Of a stretch of DNA of 64,000 bases, positions 1 through 9,576 are shown in pieces. The notes below the pieces were generated by a model. It did not search any database, had not been told where the DNA came from, and saw nothing but the letters and a program-made list of their open reading frames with translations. The position numbers were made by a program, and so were the translations under genes. This DNA comes from Vreelandella alkaliphila. GTDB lineage: Bacteria; Pseudomonadota; Gammaproteobacteria; Pseudomonadales; Halomonadaceae. How positions within the stretch are numbered: the first letter of the stretch is position 1; each line of letters opens with the position of its first letter. The DNA is taken from contig NZ_JABASV010000004.1 of NCBI RefSeq assembly GCF_016107625.1, positions 124,001-188,000 of the forward strand, written 5' to 3'.

Positions 1-1142
1 ACCGCAGTTTTGGCACACTCTGCTAATGGCATTGCCAGGGGGGTAAAATCAGCACCTTTACCGACACCACCGGCCAATAATATTACTTTCCCTGTCAGCG
101 ACGCGCTAATGCCTTGAATCGCGGCTAGCGTAGCGCCAACGTTAGTGCCTTTTGAATCATTCACCCACATAACGCCATTGATACGAGCGATGACTTCACT
201 ACGATGGGGCAGCCCCTTAAAAGCAGTTAATGCTTGGCACATCGGTGCTTTTGCGAAGCCCAACGCCTTACCCATTGCCAATGCTGCTAGTGCATTGGCA
301 TAGTTATGTCGCCCTGCCATATTGAGAGCTTCTGTGCTAAGCCAAGCAGTATCACCTTGGAACAGCGTTAACTCGCCACCTTTTTCAACTACTCCCCAGT
401 CATTAGCTGCGGGTGCGAAGGCCGTAAAACGCTCTACATGATCAACAGGCGACTCTGGCCAAGTGAGCGCGTCATCCGCGTTGACAATGACTGATTGTGC
501 ACCGCGAAAAATACGCTGCTTAGCGCGGCGGTAACCCACCATATCTCCATGACGATCTAAATGATCTTCACAGAGGTTTAAAAAAGCAGCCGCTTTAGCA
601 CCCAAATGAGGCGTTGTTTCCAGCTGAAAACTTGAGAGTTCAAGGATGTAAAGCTCGGCATCTGGGTATTCAGCTAATAAATCCAATGCAGCCGTACCCA
701 AATTGCCACCCACCGCAGCTTTAACACCAGCAACTCTAGCCATCTCGCCGAGTAACGTCGTAACAGTTGACTTGGCATTAGAGCCAGTAATAGCGGCGAC
801 CGGCGCATTCACCGCGCGAACAAACAAAGCAATCTCACCTACCAGCACGGGCTCCCCCGTTGCTGGATTATAACGCTCTAGCAAGCCATCAAGCCCTGGC
901 GAATGAGGATCTACACCAGGGCTGACAACCACTTCGTAGGCATCTGTAAAATCAAGCGCCGTTAACGGACCACAATAAACCTCAACATTGGGGTTCTCGT
1001 TCTGAAAAGCGTGTAGCCCCGGAGGTTCAGCTCGCGTATCTGCTACCATAAATGGCACGCCTTGACGCGCCAAATGCCGACAAATAGCTTGCCCAGAAAT
1101 CCCCAGGCCAATAACAACGGTGACTCCATTTGCGACTCGCAC
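1..1142 (-). CDS. murD: UDP-N-acetylmuramoylalanine--D-glutamate ligase MurD (C-terminus cut by window edge)
   Basis: Cytoplasmic Mur ligase that adds D-glutamate to UDP-MurNAc-L-Ala, using ATP. About 380 residues are visible from the start; the family is near 450, so the C-terminal end lies outside the window. Seen: a Rossmann-like N-terminus (VVIGLGISGQ, about residues 9-18), the ATP-binding loop GSNAKST at about 120-126, and ELSSFQLE and NLCEDHLDRHG motifs of the Mur ligase centre. The start is GTG at 1142, chosen because AAAGGAG lies nine bases before it. It is the last visible gene of the dcw cluster, 62 bases after mraY. Identification is firm. Confidence 0.95.
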   Translation of the reverse strand, partial: MRVANGVTVVIGLGISGQAICRHLARQGVPFMVADTRAEPPGLHAFQNENPNVEVYCGPLTALDFTDAYEVVVSPGVDPHSPGLDGLLERYNPATGEPVLVGEIALFVRAVNAPVAAITGSNAKSTVTTLLGEMARVAGVKAAVGGNLGTAALDLLAEYPDAELYILELSSFQLETTPHLGAKAAAFLNLCEDHLDRHGDMVGYRRAKQRIFRGAQSVIVNADDALTWPESPVDHVERFTAFAPAANDWGVVEKGGELTLFQGDTAWLSTEALNMAGRHNYANALAALAMGKALGFAKAPMCQALTAFKGLPHRSEVIARINGVMWVNDSKGTNVGATLAAIQGISASLTGKVILLAGGVGKGADFTPLAMPLAECAKTA

Positions 1143-1204
1143 GATGACCGGCTCCTTTGTGCATCACGCTAATAGTGGCAACACTGCCGCTATTACTTTG
1201 CTAA

Positions 1205-2287
1205 TCATCGAACTTTAAGCGTAGCCAACCCTAACAGCACCAGTACGACGGTAATAATCCAGAAACGCACAATTACCCGCGGCTCTGGCCAACCTTTCAG
1301 CTCGTAGTGGTGATGCAACGGCGCCATACGGAAAATACGCCGACCGGTAAGCTTATAAGAGCCAACTTGAAGAATCACCGAGACCGTTTCAAGCACAAAG
1401 ATACCGCCCATAATAAACAGCACAATTTCTTGGCGCACTATAACGGCGACAACGCCTAGTGCGGCACCTAGCGCCAGCGCCCCTACATCTCCCATAAACA
1501 CCTGAGCGGGATAAGTGTTGAACCACAAAAAACCCAGGCCCGCACCAGCAATAGTGGCACAGAAAACAGCCAACTCGCCGGTGCCATGAATAAAAGGAAT
1601 ATGTAAATAGTTGGCAAACACAGCATTCCCACTAGCATAGGCAAATACGGACAAGCCCATTGCCACCAGTACAGTGGGCATGATCGCCAGGCCATCAAGA
1701 CCATCCGTGAGATTGACTGCGTTAGAGCTGCCAACGATCACAAAATAGGTCAACACGATATAGAACACGCCAAGCGGCAACGCGACATCTTTAAACATCG
1801 GGATCAATAAGCTAGTTTCAGCCGGTGTAGCGGCCGTGAGATAAAGCACCAAGGCAGCGCCAATACCCACCACCGACTGCCAGAAATACTTCCAACGAGC
1901 AGGTAATCCACGCGGGTTCTTTTCAACAACCTTGCGATAATCGTCGACCCACCCAATAGCCCCGAAACCTAATGTGACCAGTAGCACCACCCAAACATAA
2001 TGATTGGTTAAATCGCCCCAGACCAGCGTACTGATAGCAATAGCCAACAATATCATTGCCCCACCCATAGTGGGCGTACCTGCTTTAGACAAATGAGATT
2101 GAGGGCCATCATCACGAATCGCTTGGCCAATCTGACCTTCAACTAATCGGCGTATAACCCAGGGCCCAAGCCACAGGCATAGCATGAGGGCCGTTAGCGC
2201 TGCGAGAATGACACGTAAGGTTAAATAGTTAAAAACTTGGAAAGCAGACTGATATTGGGCTAGAAAATTCGCCAGGTGAAGTAACAT
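1205..2287 (-). CDS. mraY: Phospho-N-acetylmuramoyl-pentapeptide-transferase MraY
   Basis: Integral membrane enzyme that moves phospho-MurNAc-pentapeptide from UDP onto undecaprenyl phosphate, making lipid I on the inner face of the cytoplasmic membrane. 360 residues, the usual length. Seen: many hydrophobic segments, the aspartate-rich WVDDYRKV motif, [20 protein letters not shown] and the [11 protein letters not shown] signature near the C-terminus. It sits between murF (nine bases upstream) and murD in standard dcw order and is presumably co-transcribed with them. Confidence 0.97.
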   Translation of the reverse strand: MLLHLANFLAQYQSAFQVFNYLTLRVILAALTALMLCLWLGPWVIRRLVEGQIGQAIRDDGPQSHLSKAGTPTMGGAMILLAIAISTLVWGDLTNHYVWVVLLVTLGFGAIGWVDDYRKVVEKNPRGLPARWKYFWQSVVGIGAALVLYLTAATPAETSLLIPMFKDVALPLGVFYIVLTYFVIVGSSNAVNLTDGLDGLAIMPTVLVAMGLSVFAYASGNAVFANYLHIPFIHGTGELAVFCATIAGAGLGFLWFNTYPAQVFMGDVGALALGAALGVVAVIVRQEIVLFIMGGIFVLETVSVILQVGSYKLTGRRIFRMAPLHHHYELKGWPEPRVIVRFWIITVVLVLLGLATLKVR

Positions 2288-2296
2288 GAACGGCGC

Positions 2297-3655
2297 TTAC
2301 CTTGTTTCATCCGCACGTAGCGCAGCAATGACATTTTCCATGCCTGCACTACGCGATCCTTTCACCAGCAGTGTGGTGTTAGGCGGCAGAGTATTAATAA
2401 CATGACGCACTAGCGTCTCGTGGTCGTCAAAATGCAGCCCGCGACCGAAGGCTTCACTTGCTGAACGGGCGGCATCACCAAAAGTCAGCAATGTATCGAT
2501 ACCCAGTGACGCAGCGTAATGACCGATCTCAGCATGTAGGGCATGAGACTCGCTACCCAACTCCCCCATTGCGCCAAGCGCGCACCAGCGCGGTGTAGGA
2601 AAGTTCGCTAACGCATCCAACGCCGCTTTCACAGCACCAGGATTTGCGTTATAGGTGTCGTCTAACAACGTCGTATTGCGCACGCCGGGCACGATGCTTA
2701 ACCTACCAGATAATGAGGACAATTCGCATAGTCCCGTCACTACTTGCTCTGGTGTAACGCCTAATGCGAGAGCCGCTGCAGCAGCCGCCAAAGCATTACT
2801 CACATTATGCTTACCAATCAAGGGCAGCTGGACGTCACCCAGCACTTGGCCACGCTCAACAAGCGTAAAAGCATACCGCCCCAAAGAGTCGCACGAAAGT
2901 GCGGACGCGTGAACGTCCGAATCACCATGTAAGCCGTAGCTTACAACTTTCTTGCTTCCCGCACAGGCTGACCAAAATTCAAAGTAATAGTCATCGCGAT
3001 TTAGCACCGCAATACCACCTTCAACTAGCCCGGTTAATATTTCGCTTTTGGCTTGGGCAATTTGCCCCATACCGCCAAACTCTCCGACATGTGCGCCTGT
3101 TACATTGGTAATGATGGCGACATTAGGAGAGGTCAACTGGCTGGTCCAGGCAATTTCGCCCAAATGGTTAGCCCCTAGCTCAATCACACCTACCTGATGG
3201 TGCGTTGCTAAACGCAGCAATGTCAGCGGCGCACCAATGTCATTGTTTAAGTTGCCCTCTGTCGCCAGAACACCGCCTAATGGAGAAAGTAGCGCAGCCG
3301 TCATCTCTTTAACGGTTGTTTTACCGCTGTTGCCGGTGACAGCCACCAGCGGCAGTTTACAATGTTCACGCCAAGCCCGCGCCAGCAGGCCAAGGCCCAA
3401 ACGCGTGTCTGCGCATACTAGCTGAGGAAGCAAACTGCTTACCGGGCGCTCAACCAGAGCAGCTGCAGCGCCTTTCTCAAGCGCCTGCTCAATAAAATCA
3501 TGGCCATCAAAACGCGGCCCCTTCAAAGCCACAAACAGACACCCAGGCACAATATGACGCGTATCGGTAATTACCGCTGTGACCGACAACTCGCATAAAG
3601 TTTGCGGGACAGAAAGCTTTAGTGCTGAGGCAATACTAGCTAACGACCAGTTCAT
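2297..3655 (-). CDS. murF: UDP-N-acetylmuramoyl-tripeptide--D-alanyl-D-alanine ligase MurF
   Basis: Adds D-Ala-D-Ala to UDP-MurNAc-tripeptide, finishing the cytoplasmic pentapeptide precursor. Seen: P-loop TGNSGKTT near residue 108, the NLNNDIGAPLTLL segment, and GANHLGEI / NVTGAHVGEFGG of the Mur ligase core; about 452 residues, normal length. Start choice: the murE stop TGA and an ATG share one base (TGATG, start 3655); a GTG one codon earlier (3658) is also open. Either way the gene is translationally coupled to murE. Confidence 0.96.
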   Translation of the reverse strand: MNWSLASIASALKLSVPQTLCELSVTAVITDTRHIVPGCLFVALKGPRFDGHDFIEQALEKGAAAALVERPVSSLLPQLVCADTRLGLGLLARAWREHCKLPLVAVTGNSGKTTVKEMTAALLSPLGGVLATEGNLNNDIGAPLTLLRLATHHQVGVIELGANHLGEIAWTSQLTSPNVAIITNVTGAHVGEFGGMGQIAQAKSEILTGLVEGGIAVLNRDDYYFEFWSACAGSKKVVSYGLHGDSDVHASALSCDSLGRYAFTLVERGQVLGDVQLPLIGKHNVSNALAAAAAALALGVTPEQVVTGLCELSSLSGRLSIVPGVRNTTLLDDTYNANPGAVKAALDALANFPTPRWCALGAMGELGSESHALHAEIGHYAASLGIDTLLTFGDAARSASEAFGRGLHFDDHETLVRHVINTLPPNTTLLVKGSRSAGMENVIAALRADETR

Positions 3656-5148
3656 CACATGGCAGCCCTAAATTTGAAGGCTTTAATCACTTGTTCGCTA
3701 TCTTGATAGTCATGACGCACGTTACCGATGTGCTGATAGGCCTCATGACCTTTTCCAGCCACCAAGATAACGTCCTGGGTATCAGCATGCTGAACCGCAT
3801 GACAAATTGCCTGACTACGATCACCTATTTCCGTAAAGGCAGCCGCAGCAGAAAAGCCCGAAATAATTTGTTGGCGAATTTGCTCGGCAGACTCCGTACG
3901 CGGATTATCGTCAGTAACGATCACGTGGTCAGCTCGCTGCTCTGCTACAGCAGCCATTTCAGCTCGCTTTCCCGTATCACGCTCACCACCACAACCGAAC
4001 AGGCACCACAGCTTTCCAGCGCTCCCTAAATGCTCTTTCAGCGCATCGAGAGCATTAGCTAATGCATCCGGCGTGTGGGCATAGTCGATAACAACGCTGG
4101 GCGCATTAACCTCGCGGTATAACGCCATACGCCCAGGCACTGGGCCCAACTCAGTTGCCGACTCAAACAGCTGATCTAAAGGCTCGCCCAACCCATAAAG
4201 CACACTAATGGCTAACAGCACATTGTCTAGGTTAAACCGCCCCATCAAACCAAGATTAAGCGTTTTTTCACCTTCCGGCGTAGCAACAAGAGCCTGTTGA
4301 CCATGTTCATGGGGATGCCAACCAATCACGCGCAGCGTCACTGCTTCATCGTCGCCTACTGCCAAAACACGCACACGGCTATCGCAGCCTGCCAGCATTA
4401 GCCGCGCAAGTGGATCATCTGCATTGACGACCGCAAGCACAAGCTCAGAACGCCGGAACAACTTTGCTTTTGCAGCGGCATAAGCCGCCATACTGCCATG
4501 GTAATCAAGGTGATCTCGCGTCAGGTTGGTGAATACGCCTGCGGCGACGTTCACTGCGTCTAAACGACGTTGTTCAAGGGCATGCGAAGAAGCTTCAAGC
4601 GCCACACGCGTCACTCCTTGGTTAGCTAAATCAGCCAAGGTTTCTTGCATTGCCAATGAACCAGGCGTAGTGAGGCCTGTGTCGACCAATTGGCCAAGGC
4701 GACCAACACCCAATGTCCCGATCACTCCAGCAGGCTTACCAAGCAATTCACTTAACGCTGCTATGTAATGGGTAACAGAGCTTTTCCCATTGGTGCCCGT
4801 CACCCCAATCACCTGGAGGTCTTCGGGAACAGAAAACAGTGTGCGACCTAGCTCACCAAGTCGCATAGACAGATGCGGCAAATAAAGTATTTGCCCGTCC
4901 AGAGAAACACCACCTTCTTTCGTGTGCGCCAAAACGAGTGATGCACCTGCCGCCAATGCTTGGTCAACAAACTCATAACCATCACGCTGACTACCAGGAA
5001 TAGCCACAAATACATCGCCCATCGCTAACTTACGCGTATCCGTCACTAAGCGAAGCTGCTCTGGTAATTTAGGCAACTCCTCAGGTAATACAGCGTTAGG
5101 CCAAACCTGCTTTAGCGCAACCCATAGACTCTCTGGGGACAACCTCAT
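3655..5148 (-). CDS. murE: UDP-N-acetylmuramoyl-tripeptide synthetase MurE (meso-diaminopimelate adding)
   Basis: Adds the third stem-peptide residue to UDP-MurNAc-L-Ala-D-Glu. The motif DNPR at about residues 414-417 marks meso-diaminopimelate specificity in this family rather than lysine. Also seen: P-loop GTNGKSS at about 118-124, EASSHALEQ, and NLTRDHLDYHG. 497 residues, typical. The ATG at 5148 is preceded by TAAGGAG five bases away. It follows ftsI by 14 bases and overlaps murF by one base. Confidence 0.97.
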   Translation of the reverse strand: MRLSPESLWVALKQVWPNAVLPEELPKLPEQLRLVTDTRKLAMGDVFVAIPGSQRDGYEFVDQALAAGASLVLAHTKEGGVSLDGQILYLPHLSMRLGELGRTLFSVPEDLQVIGVTGTNGKSSVTHYIAALSELLGKPAGVIGTLGVGRLGQLVDTGLTTPGSLAMQETLADLANQGVTRVALEASSHALEQRRLDAVNVAAGVFTNLTRDHLDYHGSMAAYAAAKAKLFRRSELVLAVVNADDPLARLMLAGCDSRVRVLAVGDDEAVTLRVIGWHPHEHGQQALVATPEGEKTLNLGLMGRFNLDNVLLAISVLYGLGEPLDQLFESATELGPVPGRMALYREVNAPSVVIDYAHTPDALANALDALKEHLGSAGKLWCLFGCGGERDTGKRAEMAAVAEQRADHVIVTDDNPRTESAEQIRQQIISGFSAAAAFTEIGDRSQAICHAVQHADTQDVILVAGKGHEAYQHIGNVRHDYQDSEQVIKAFKFRAAM

Positions 5149-5162
5149 GCAATCTCCTTATG

Positions 5163-6869
5163 CTACTCGACCTCGTGATCGGGCGGCACGTCCAGCAAAC
5201 GTAGGGCATTACCTGTAACGCTAGAAAACACCGGAGCAGCCACTGCTCCACCATAAAATTGGCCAGCGCGAGGGTGATCAATCATAACGACGGTAACAAT
5301 ACGCGGGTCGGAAATAGGCGCAATCCCCGCAAAAACACTGCGGTAAGCATCAGTGGTATAACCTTGCTGCCCTATTTTACGCACCGTGCCTGTTTTCCCC
5401 CCCACACGATAGCCTTCAACGCGCGCTCGGCGACCACCGGTATAGGCGGCGACCGACGTTTCTAAAATATTCAGCAAATCATTGGCCACTGTGGGCGATA
5501 TAGCAGGACTCCCCTGAGGAGGCTCAGAAAGCCTCAACAGCGAGGGCGGCAAACGCACGCCATTATTGGCTAGCGCAGTGTAAGCACTGGCCAATTGAAC
5601 CGCTGAAACAGAGAGACCGTAACCATAGGAGAGCGTCGCTCGTTCACTTCGAGACCAGCGAACTGGCGCTGGCAAACTGCCTGTCGCCTCACCAGGAAAG
5701 CCGGTTCCCGGTGCTTGTCCAAGACCTAGCTGATTGTATTTTTCCCAAATGGCCGTATCGCTTAGCTGTAGCGCTAAACGAGACATACCAACGTTTGAAG
5801 ATTTTTCTAGAATCCCCGCTAAATCTAAATCGCCATAATTACGGAAGTCTCGAATAGTGAACTGATCCAGGCGCATCCAGCCAGGCGAGGTGTCAACGAT
5901 AGCATCACGATCTACAACACCACTTTCCAGTATTGCAGCCATTGCCAAAGGCTTCATAACAGACCCTGGTTCAAACACATCAACCAGTGCCTGGTTGCGT
6001 AAACCTCGCGGATCTAACCCAGCGCGGTTATTCGGGTTGTAAGAAGGCAAGTTAGCCATTGCTAACACTTCCCCTGTGCGCGCATCGAGCATTACTAACA
6101 CTCCACCGTCCGCCTCATGCTCAGCGACAGCAGCGCGCAATTCACGGTAGGCCATATATTGAATACGCTGATCAATCGCCAACGTTAACTCACCGCCAGG
6201 TTGCGCTTCACGGATAACTCCGAGCTCACGAACTAAACGACCTCGTCGATCTTTTATGACTCGGCGTTGTCCAGGATGCCCCGCTAAGTAGGGCTGATAA
6301 GAGAGCTCTAGACCCTCTTGCCCCACATCATCCACATTGGTAACACCCAGCAACTGCGCCGCCACTTCACCGGCTGGATAATAACGCTTGTATTCACGCT
6401 GCTGATAAACACCAGGCGTGCGTAAATCCAGTATGCGCTGGGCCGCATCGGGCGTCATTTGACGACGAAGGTACATAAATTCTCGACTGCTATATCGAGA
6501 GACACGGGATTCAAAGTCATCGAGCGACATGCCTAAAGCTTGCGCCAGCATTACTCGCTGAATGGCATCGGTAGGTAGCTCTTGAGGATTCGCCCAAAGT
6601 GTTACAACAGGCGTAGAAATAGCCAGAGGTTCACCATTACGATCAGTGATCATACCGCGGTGTGCGGGTATTGCCTCATGGCGAAGCGTACGGGCATCGC
6701 CCTGGCTCTGTAAAAACGGGCGATCAATTACCTGAAGCAGCGTAATCCTGCCGACTAAAATGGCTGACGCAAGCATTACAATAATGAGAATAAATAAAAA
6801 GCGTCCGCCAGCTAATGGCGGCGCAATAGGCATTTGACGGGATATCCCTCCCCGACTTTCGCGCTTCAT
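5163..6869 (-). CDS. ftsI: Septal peptidoglycan transpeptidase FtsI (PBP3)
   Basis: Class B penicillin-binding protein that cross-links septal peptidoglycan with FtsW. Seen: one N-terminal membrane anchor (about residues 24-48), the dimerisation domain containing ITDRNGEPLA, then the transpeptidase domain with catalytic SVMK at about 303-306, SSN at about 357-359 and KTGT at about 492-495. 568 residues, usual for the family. Its start overlaps the end of ftsL (ATGA-type overlap near 6866-6869). Confidence 0.97.
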   Translation of the reverse strand: MKRESRGGISRQMPIAPPLAGGRFLFILIIVMLASAILVGRITLLQVIDRPFLQSQGDARTLRHEAIPAHRGMITDRNGEPLAISTPVVTLWANPQELPTDAIQRVMLAQALGMSLDDFESRVSRYSSREFMYLRRQMTPDAAQRILDLRTPGVYQQREYKRYYPAGEVAAQLLGVTNVDDVGQEGLELSYQPYLAGHPGQRRVIKDRRGRLVRELGVIREAQPGGELTLAIDQRIQYMAYRELRAAVAEHEADGGVLVMLDARTGEVLAMANLPSYNPNNRAGLDPRGLRNQALVDVFEPGSVMKPLAMAAILESGVVDRDAIVDTSPGWMRLDQFTIRDFRNYGDLDLAGILEKSSNVGMSRLALQLSDTAIWEKYNQLGLGQAPGTGFPGEATGSLPAPVRWSRSERATLSYGYGLSVSAVQLASAYTALANNGVRLPPSLLRLSEPPQGSPAISPTVANDLLNILETSVAAYTGGRRARVEGYRVGGKTGTVRKIGQQGYTTDAYRSVFAGIAPISDPRIVTVVMIDHPRAGQFYGGAVAAPVFSSVTGNALRLLDVPPDHEVE

Positions 6870-7201
6870 GGTCGAATCACCTCGACATCATTCACATCGG
6901 GAATGCGCATTTCAAGCCGTTCCGTAGCAATTTGCTCTACACGGGCTGGAGTAGACCACGCCCCCTCTTCCAATAGCAGCTGCCCCCACTCGGTTTGCAG
7001 CTGATTTTTTTCCTGCTCTAACTGCTGTAGCTGCGCATACTGCACTCGCGTCATATGCGTGGTGGCAACCACTAAACCACCGGTCACGACACACGCCAAG
7101 AACAGCACGATAAGGATAACCGGCCAAGCTCGAAAACGTAGCTTGAAAGGCCATTCGGTGCGCAGCGTTGACGCCCAACGCTCTATCCGATCCATGCTCA
7201 T
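6866..7201 (-). CDS. ftsL: Cell division protein FtsL
   Basis: Small bitopic division protein that joins FtsB and FtsQ and helps activate FtsWI. About 111 residues: a short cytoplasmic basic tail, one membrane helix (VILIVLFLACVVTGGLVVA) and a periplasmic coiled-coil rich in Q, L and E (YAQLQQLEQEKNQLQ). Sequence conservation in FtsL is low, so position between rsmH and ftsI and the topology carry the call. The ATG at 7201 lies just after the rsmH stop; a GTG at 7207 overlapping that stop is an alternative start. Confidence 0.9.
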   Translation of the reverse strand: MSMDRIERWASTLRTEWPFKLRFRAWPVILIVLFLACVVTGGLVVATTHMTRVQYAQLQQLEQEKNQLQTEWGQLLLEEGAWSTPARVEQIATERLEMRIPDVNDVEVIRP

Positions 7202-7203
7202 GA

Positions 7204-8160
7204 TCACACTCGTTTACGGGCGGCCCGCATGACGGCACTGCGCGCCCGAGGGTTAGCTTCCACCTCTTCATCACTTGGGCGTATTCCTTTACCCAAGGCT
7301 TCAAGACGGCGATTTAGCTGATCATCGCGAATAGGCACGCCTCGTGGCAAGTGCGTATCACCCCGCACATGGTGACGAATGAAGCGTTTTACACGACGAT
7401 CTTCAAGCGAGTGGAAGCTAATCACAACCAGATGCCCACCAGGAGCCAGCACTTCCAATGCCCCCTCAAGCGCTGCATCCAGTTGATCGAGCTCACCATT
7501 TAAATAAATACGCAGCCCCTGAAACGCTTTGGTCGCTGGGTGACGACCCTTTTCCCAAGCAGGGTGAGCCTCTTTTAACACCTCGGCCAAGTCAACAGTA
7601 TGCGTAAAAGGCTTTTCCACACGTCGCGTAACAACGGCTCGTGCCAAGCGCTTTGCGTAACGCTCTTCACCATAGGTTTTAAACACATTGGCAATATCAT
7701 TTTCGCTAGCACGGGCTAAAAACGCAGCGGCACTCTCTCCTTGAGTAGGATCCATACGCATATCAAGAGGACCGTTGCGCATAAAGCTAAAGCCTCGCTC
7801 TGGATCATCTAACTGCGGGGAAGAAACACCAATATCTAGCAATACACCTGAAAGCTTTCCGTAAACCCCTTGCTCTTGTGCATATTCAACTAACCGAGCG
7901 AACTCTCGCTGCGTTATGTCGAAACGAGGATCATCGATATCCTTAGCGGCTGCTATTGCTTGAGGATCACGATCCATGGCCATTAAACGACCTTGTTCGC
8001 TCAAGCGCGAAAGAATGACGCGGGAGTGCCCGCCTCGCCCAAACGTACCGTCTAAATAAATACCATCGGGATTATGAACAAGTGTATCTACCGCCCCTTC
8101 TAATAAGACGCTGGTGTGGCGAAAATGGGAAGTAACCTGGTCAGCGTCAGGAGAAGGCAT
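7204..8160 (-). CDS. rsmH: 16S rRNA (cytosine-1402-N4)-methyltransferase RsmH
   Basis: SAM-dependent methyltransferase for N4 of C1402 in 16S rRNA. From the ATG at 8160 it has 318 residues, the usual length. Seen: [13 protein letters not shown] at the N-terminus, the SAM motif [10 protein letters not shown] at about residues 37-46, [19 protein letters not shown], and [14 protein letters not shown]. The reading frame stays open upstream to 8322 but that part is RNase P RNA, so the longer start is rejected. The upstream SD is poor (GTGAG, six bases away). It is the first gene of the dcw cluster here; no mraZ precedes it. Confidence 0.96.
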   Translation of the reverse strand: MPSPDADQVTSHFRHTSVLLEGAVDTLVHNPDGIYLDGTFGRGGHSRVILSRLSEQGRLMAMDRDPQAIAAAKDIDDPRFDITQREFARLVEYAQEQGVYGKLSGVLLDIGVSSPQLDDPERGFSFMRNGPLDMRMDPTQGESAAAFLARASENDIANVFKTYGEERYAKRLARAVVTRRVEKPFTHTVDLAEVLKEAHPAWEKGRHPATKAFQGLRIYLNGELDQLDAALEGALEVLAPGGHLVVISFHSLEDRRVKRFIRHHVRGDTHLPRGVPIRDDQLNRRLEALGKGIRPSDEEVEANPRARSAVMRAARKRV

Positions 8161-8182
8161 GTTAATCTCACACAGTGTTAAG

Positions 8183-8205
8183 AAAGGTGCGAACGGCGCA
8201 CCTTT
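8183..8205 (-). terminator. Intrinsic terminator of rnpB
   Basis: Perfect 9-bp inverted repeat (AAAGGTGCG / CGCACCTTT) with a five-base loop, read on the minus strand just after the RNase P RNA and ending in a short T-rich stretch. It lies only about 22 bases before the rsmH start codon, so transcription entering rsmH from upstream must pass it. Confidence 0.75.
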
Positions 8206-8213
8206 TATGGAAA

Positions 8214-8575
<362 letters not shown>

Positions 8576-8580
8576 CGGCA

Positions 8581-8609
8581 AGCATACCAGCGCCCCGCCG
8601 TCGCCTCAA
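8581..8609 (-). promoter_or_regulatory. Predicted sigma-70 promoter of rnpB
   Basis: TTGAGG (8604-8609) and TATGCT (8581-8586) are separated by 17 bases, each matching four of six consensus positions. The predicted start at about 8574 coincides with the first base of RNase P helix P1, which is independent support. The -35 box contains the rsmI stop codon. Confidence 0.7.
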
Positions 8610-9463
8610 TGCCCACCTTTCAATGCTTGCAATCTTGCGTACCACTCCTGCTTTCGGCCGCCTAGCATTTTTGCAGCAACGGCTGCCCCCTGCTTGACGC
8701 CAACCCCCTCTGCTAGCATGGCTTTAAGCAACTCATCAGCAGCAATAGATTGCTCATCGCTTTGAACAACGGGCGGCGCCCCAGCGATCATTACGACAAA
8801 CTCTCCACGACCTTGGTTAGGGTCTTGCCTAAGCTGATCCAGCAATGATGACGGCGAGCCCTGCAAAAAAGTCTCATACGTTTTGGTCAATTCTCGCGCC
8901 AGAACAACCGCTCGCTCAGGCATTTGTTCACATAACGATTCGAGCGTGTGCTCAATACGGTGAGGTGACTCGTAAAAAACCAGCGTTTCTTCTCGACACT
9001 GCCATTTTTCAAGCGCTTGCCGTCGCGCACTTGGCTTAGATGGCAAAAACCCACCAAATGTAAACTTATCAGTCGGCAACCCAGCCGCTGAAAGTGCACT
9101 GACCAGCGCACAAGGCCCAGGAAGCGGCACAATCTGCCTACCCCGCAATCGCAACTCTCTTACCAACACGAACCCCGGATCACATATCAGCGGCGTCCCC
9201 GCATCACTAATTAGGGCAACATTTTCCCCCGCCATTAAGTAACTATCCAGCGTATCGACTCGCCGTGCTTCATTATGCTCATGCAATGAGAGCATCGGCT
9301 TATTAATGCCTAGATGCGCCAACAAGCGGCCGCTGTGGCGTGTATCCTCCGCAGCAATACGTGATACCTCCGCTAATACCCGAGCAGCGCGTGGCGATAA
9401 GTCTTCCAAATTCCCAATTGGTGTTGCAACCACGTACAATATACCCGGATGCTGGTGTGTCAT
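8606..9463 (-). CDS. rsmI: 16S rRNA (cytidine-1402-2'-O)-methyltransferase RsmI
   Basis: Tetrapyrrole-methylase-fold enzyme that 2'-O-methylates C1402 of 16S rRNA, the same base that RsmH methylates on N4. Seen: GILYVVATPIGNLEDLSPRA at the N-terminus, AEDTRHSGRLL, SDAGTPLICDPGF, PLPGPCALVSALSAAGLP and VFYESPHRI. 285 residues from the ATG at 9463, chosen for GGGAG five bases upstream; the frame is open 18 codons further. Divergent from lpoA; its 3' end overlaps the rnpB promoter. Confidence 0.96.
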   Translation of the reverse strand: MTHQHPGILYVVATPIGNLEDLSPRAARVLAEVSRIAAEDTRHSGRLLAHLGINKPMLSLHEHNEARRVDTLDSYLMAGENVALISDAGTPLICDPGFVLVRELRLRGRQIVPLPGPCALVSALSAAGLPTDKFTFGGFLPSKPSARRQALEKWQCREETLVFYESPHRIEHTLESLCEQMPERAVVLARELTKTYETFLQGSPSSLLDQLRQDPNQGRGEFVVMIAGAPPVVQSDEQSIAADELLKAMLAEGVGVKQGAAVAAKMLGGRKQEWYARLQALKGGH

Positions 9464-9576
9464 CGTGACTCCCGATTTGTTAATAGCCTGCACTGACGGT
9501 GCGCCATGCTTGTGCAATGGTAAATTTATCTGCTCATTGAGCGACGGCAGCGCAAATGGAAACTAAGGAAGGATAC

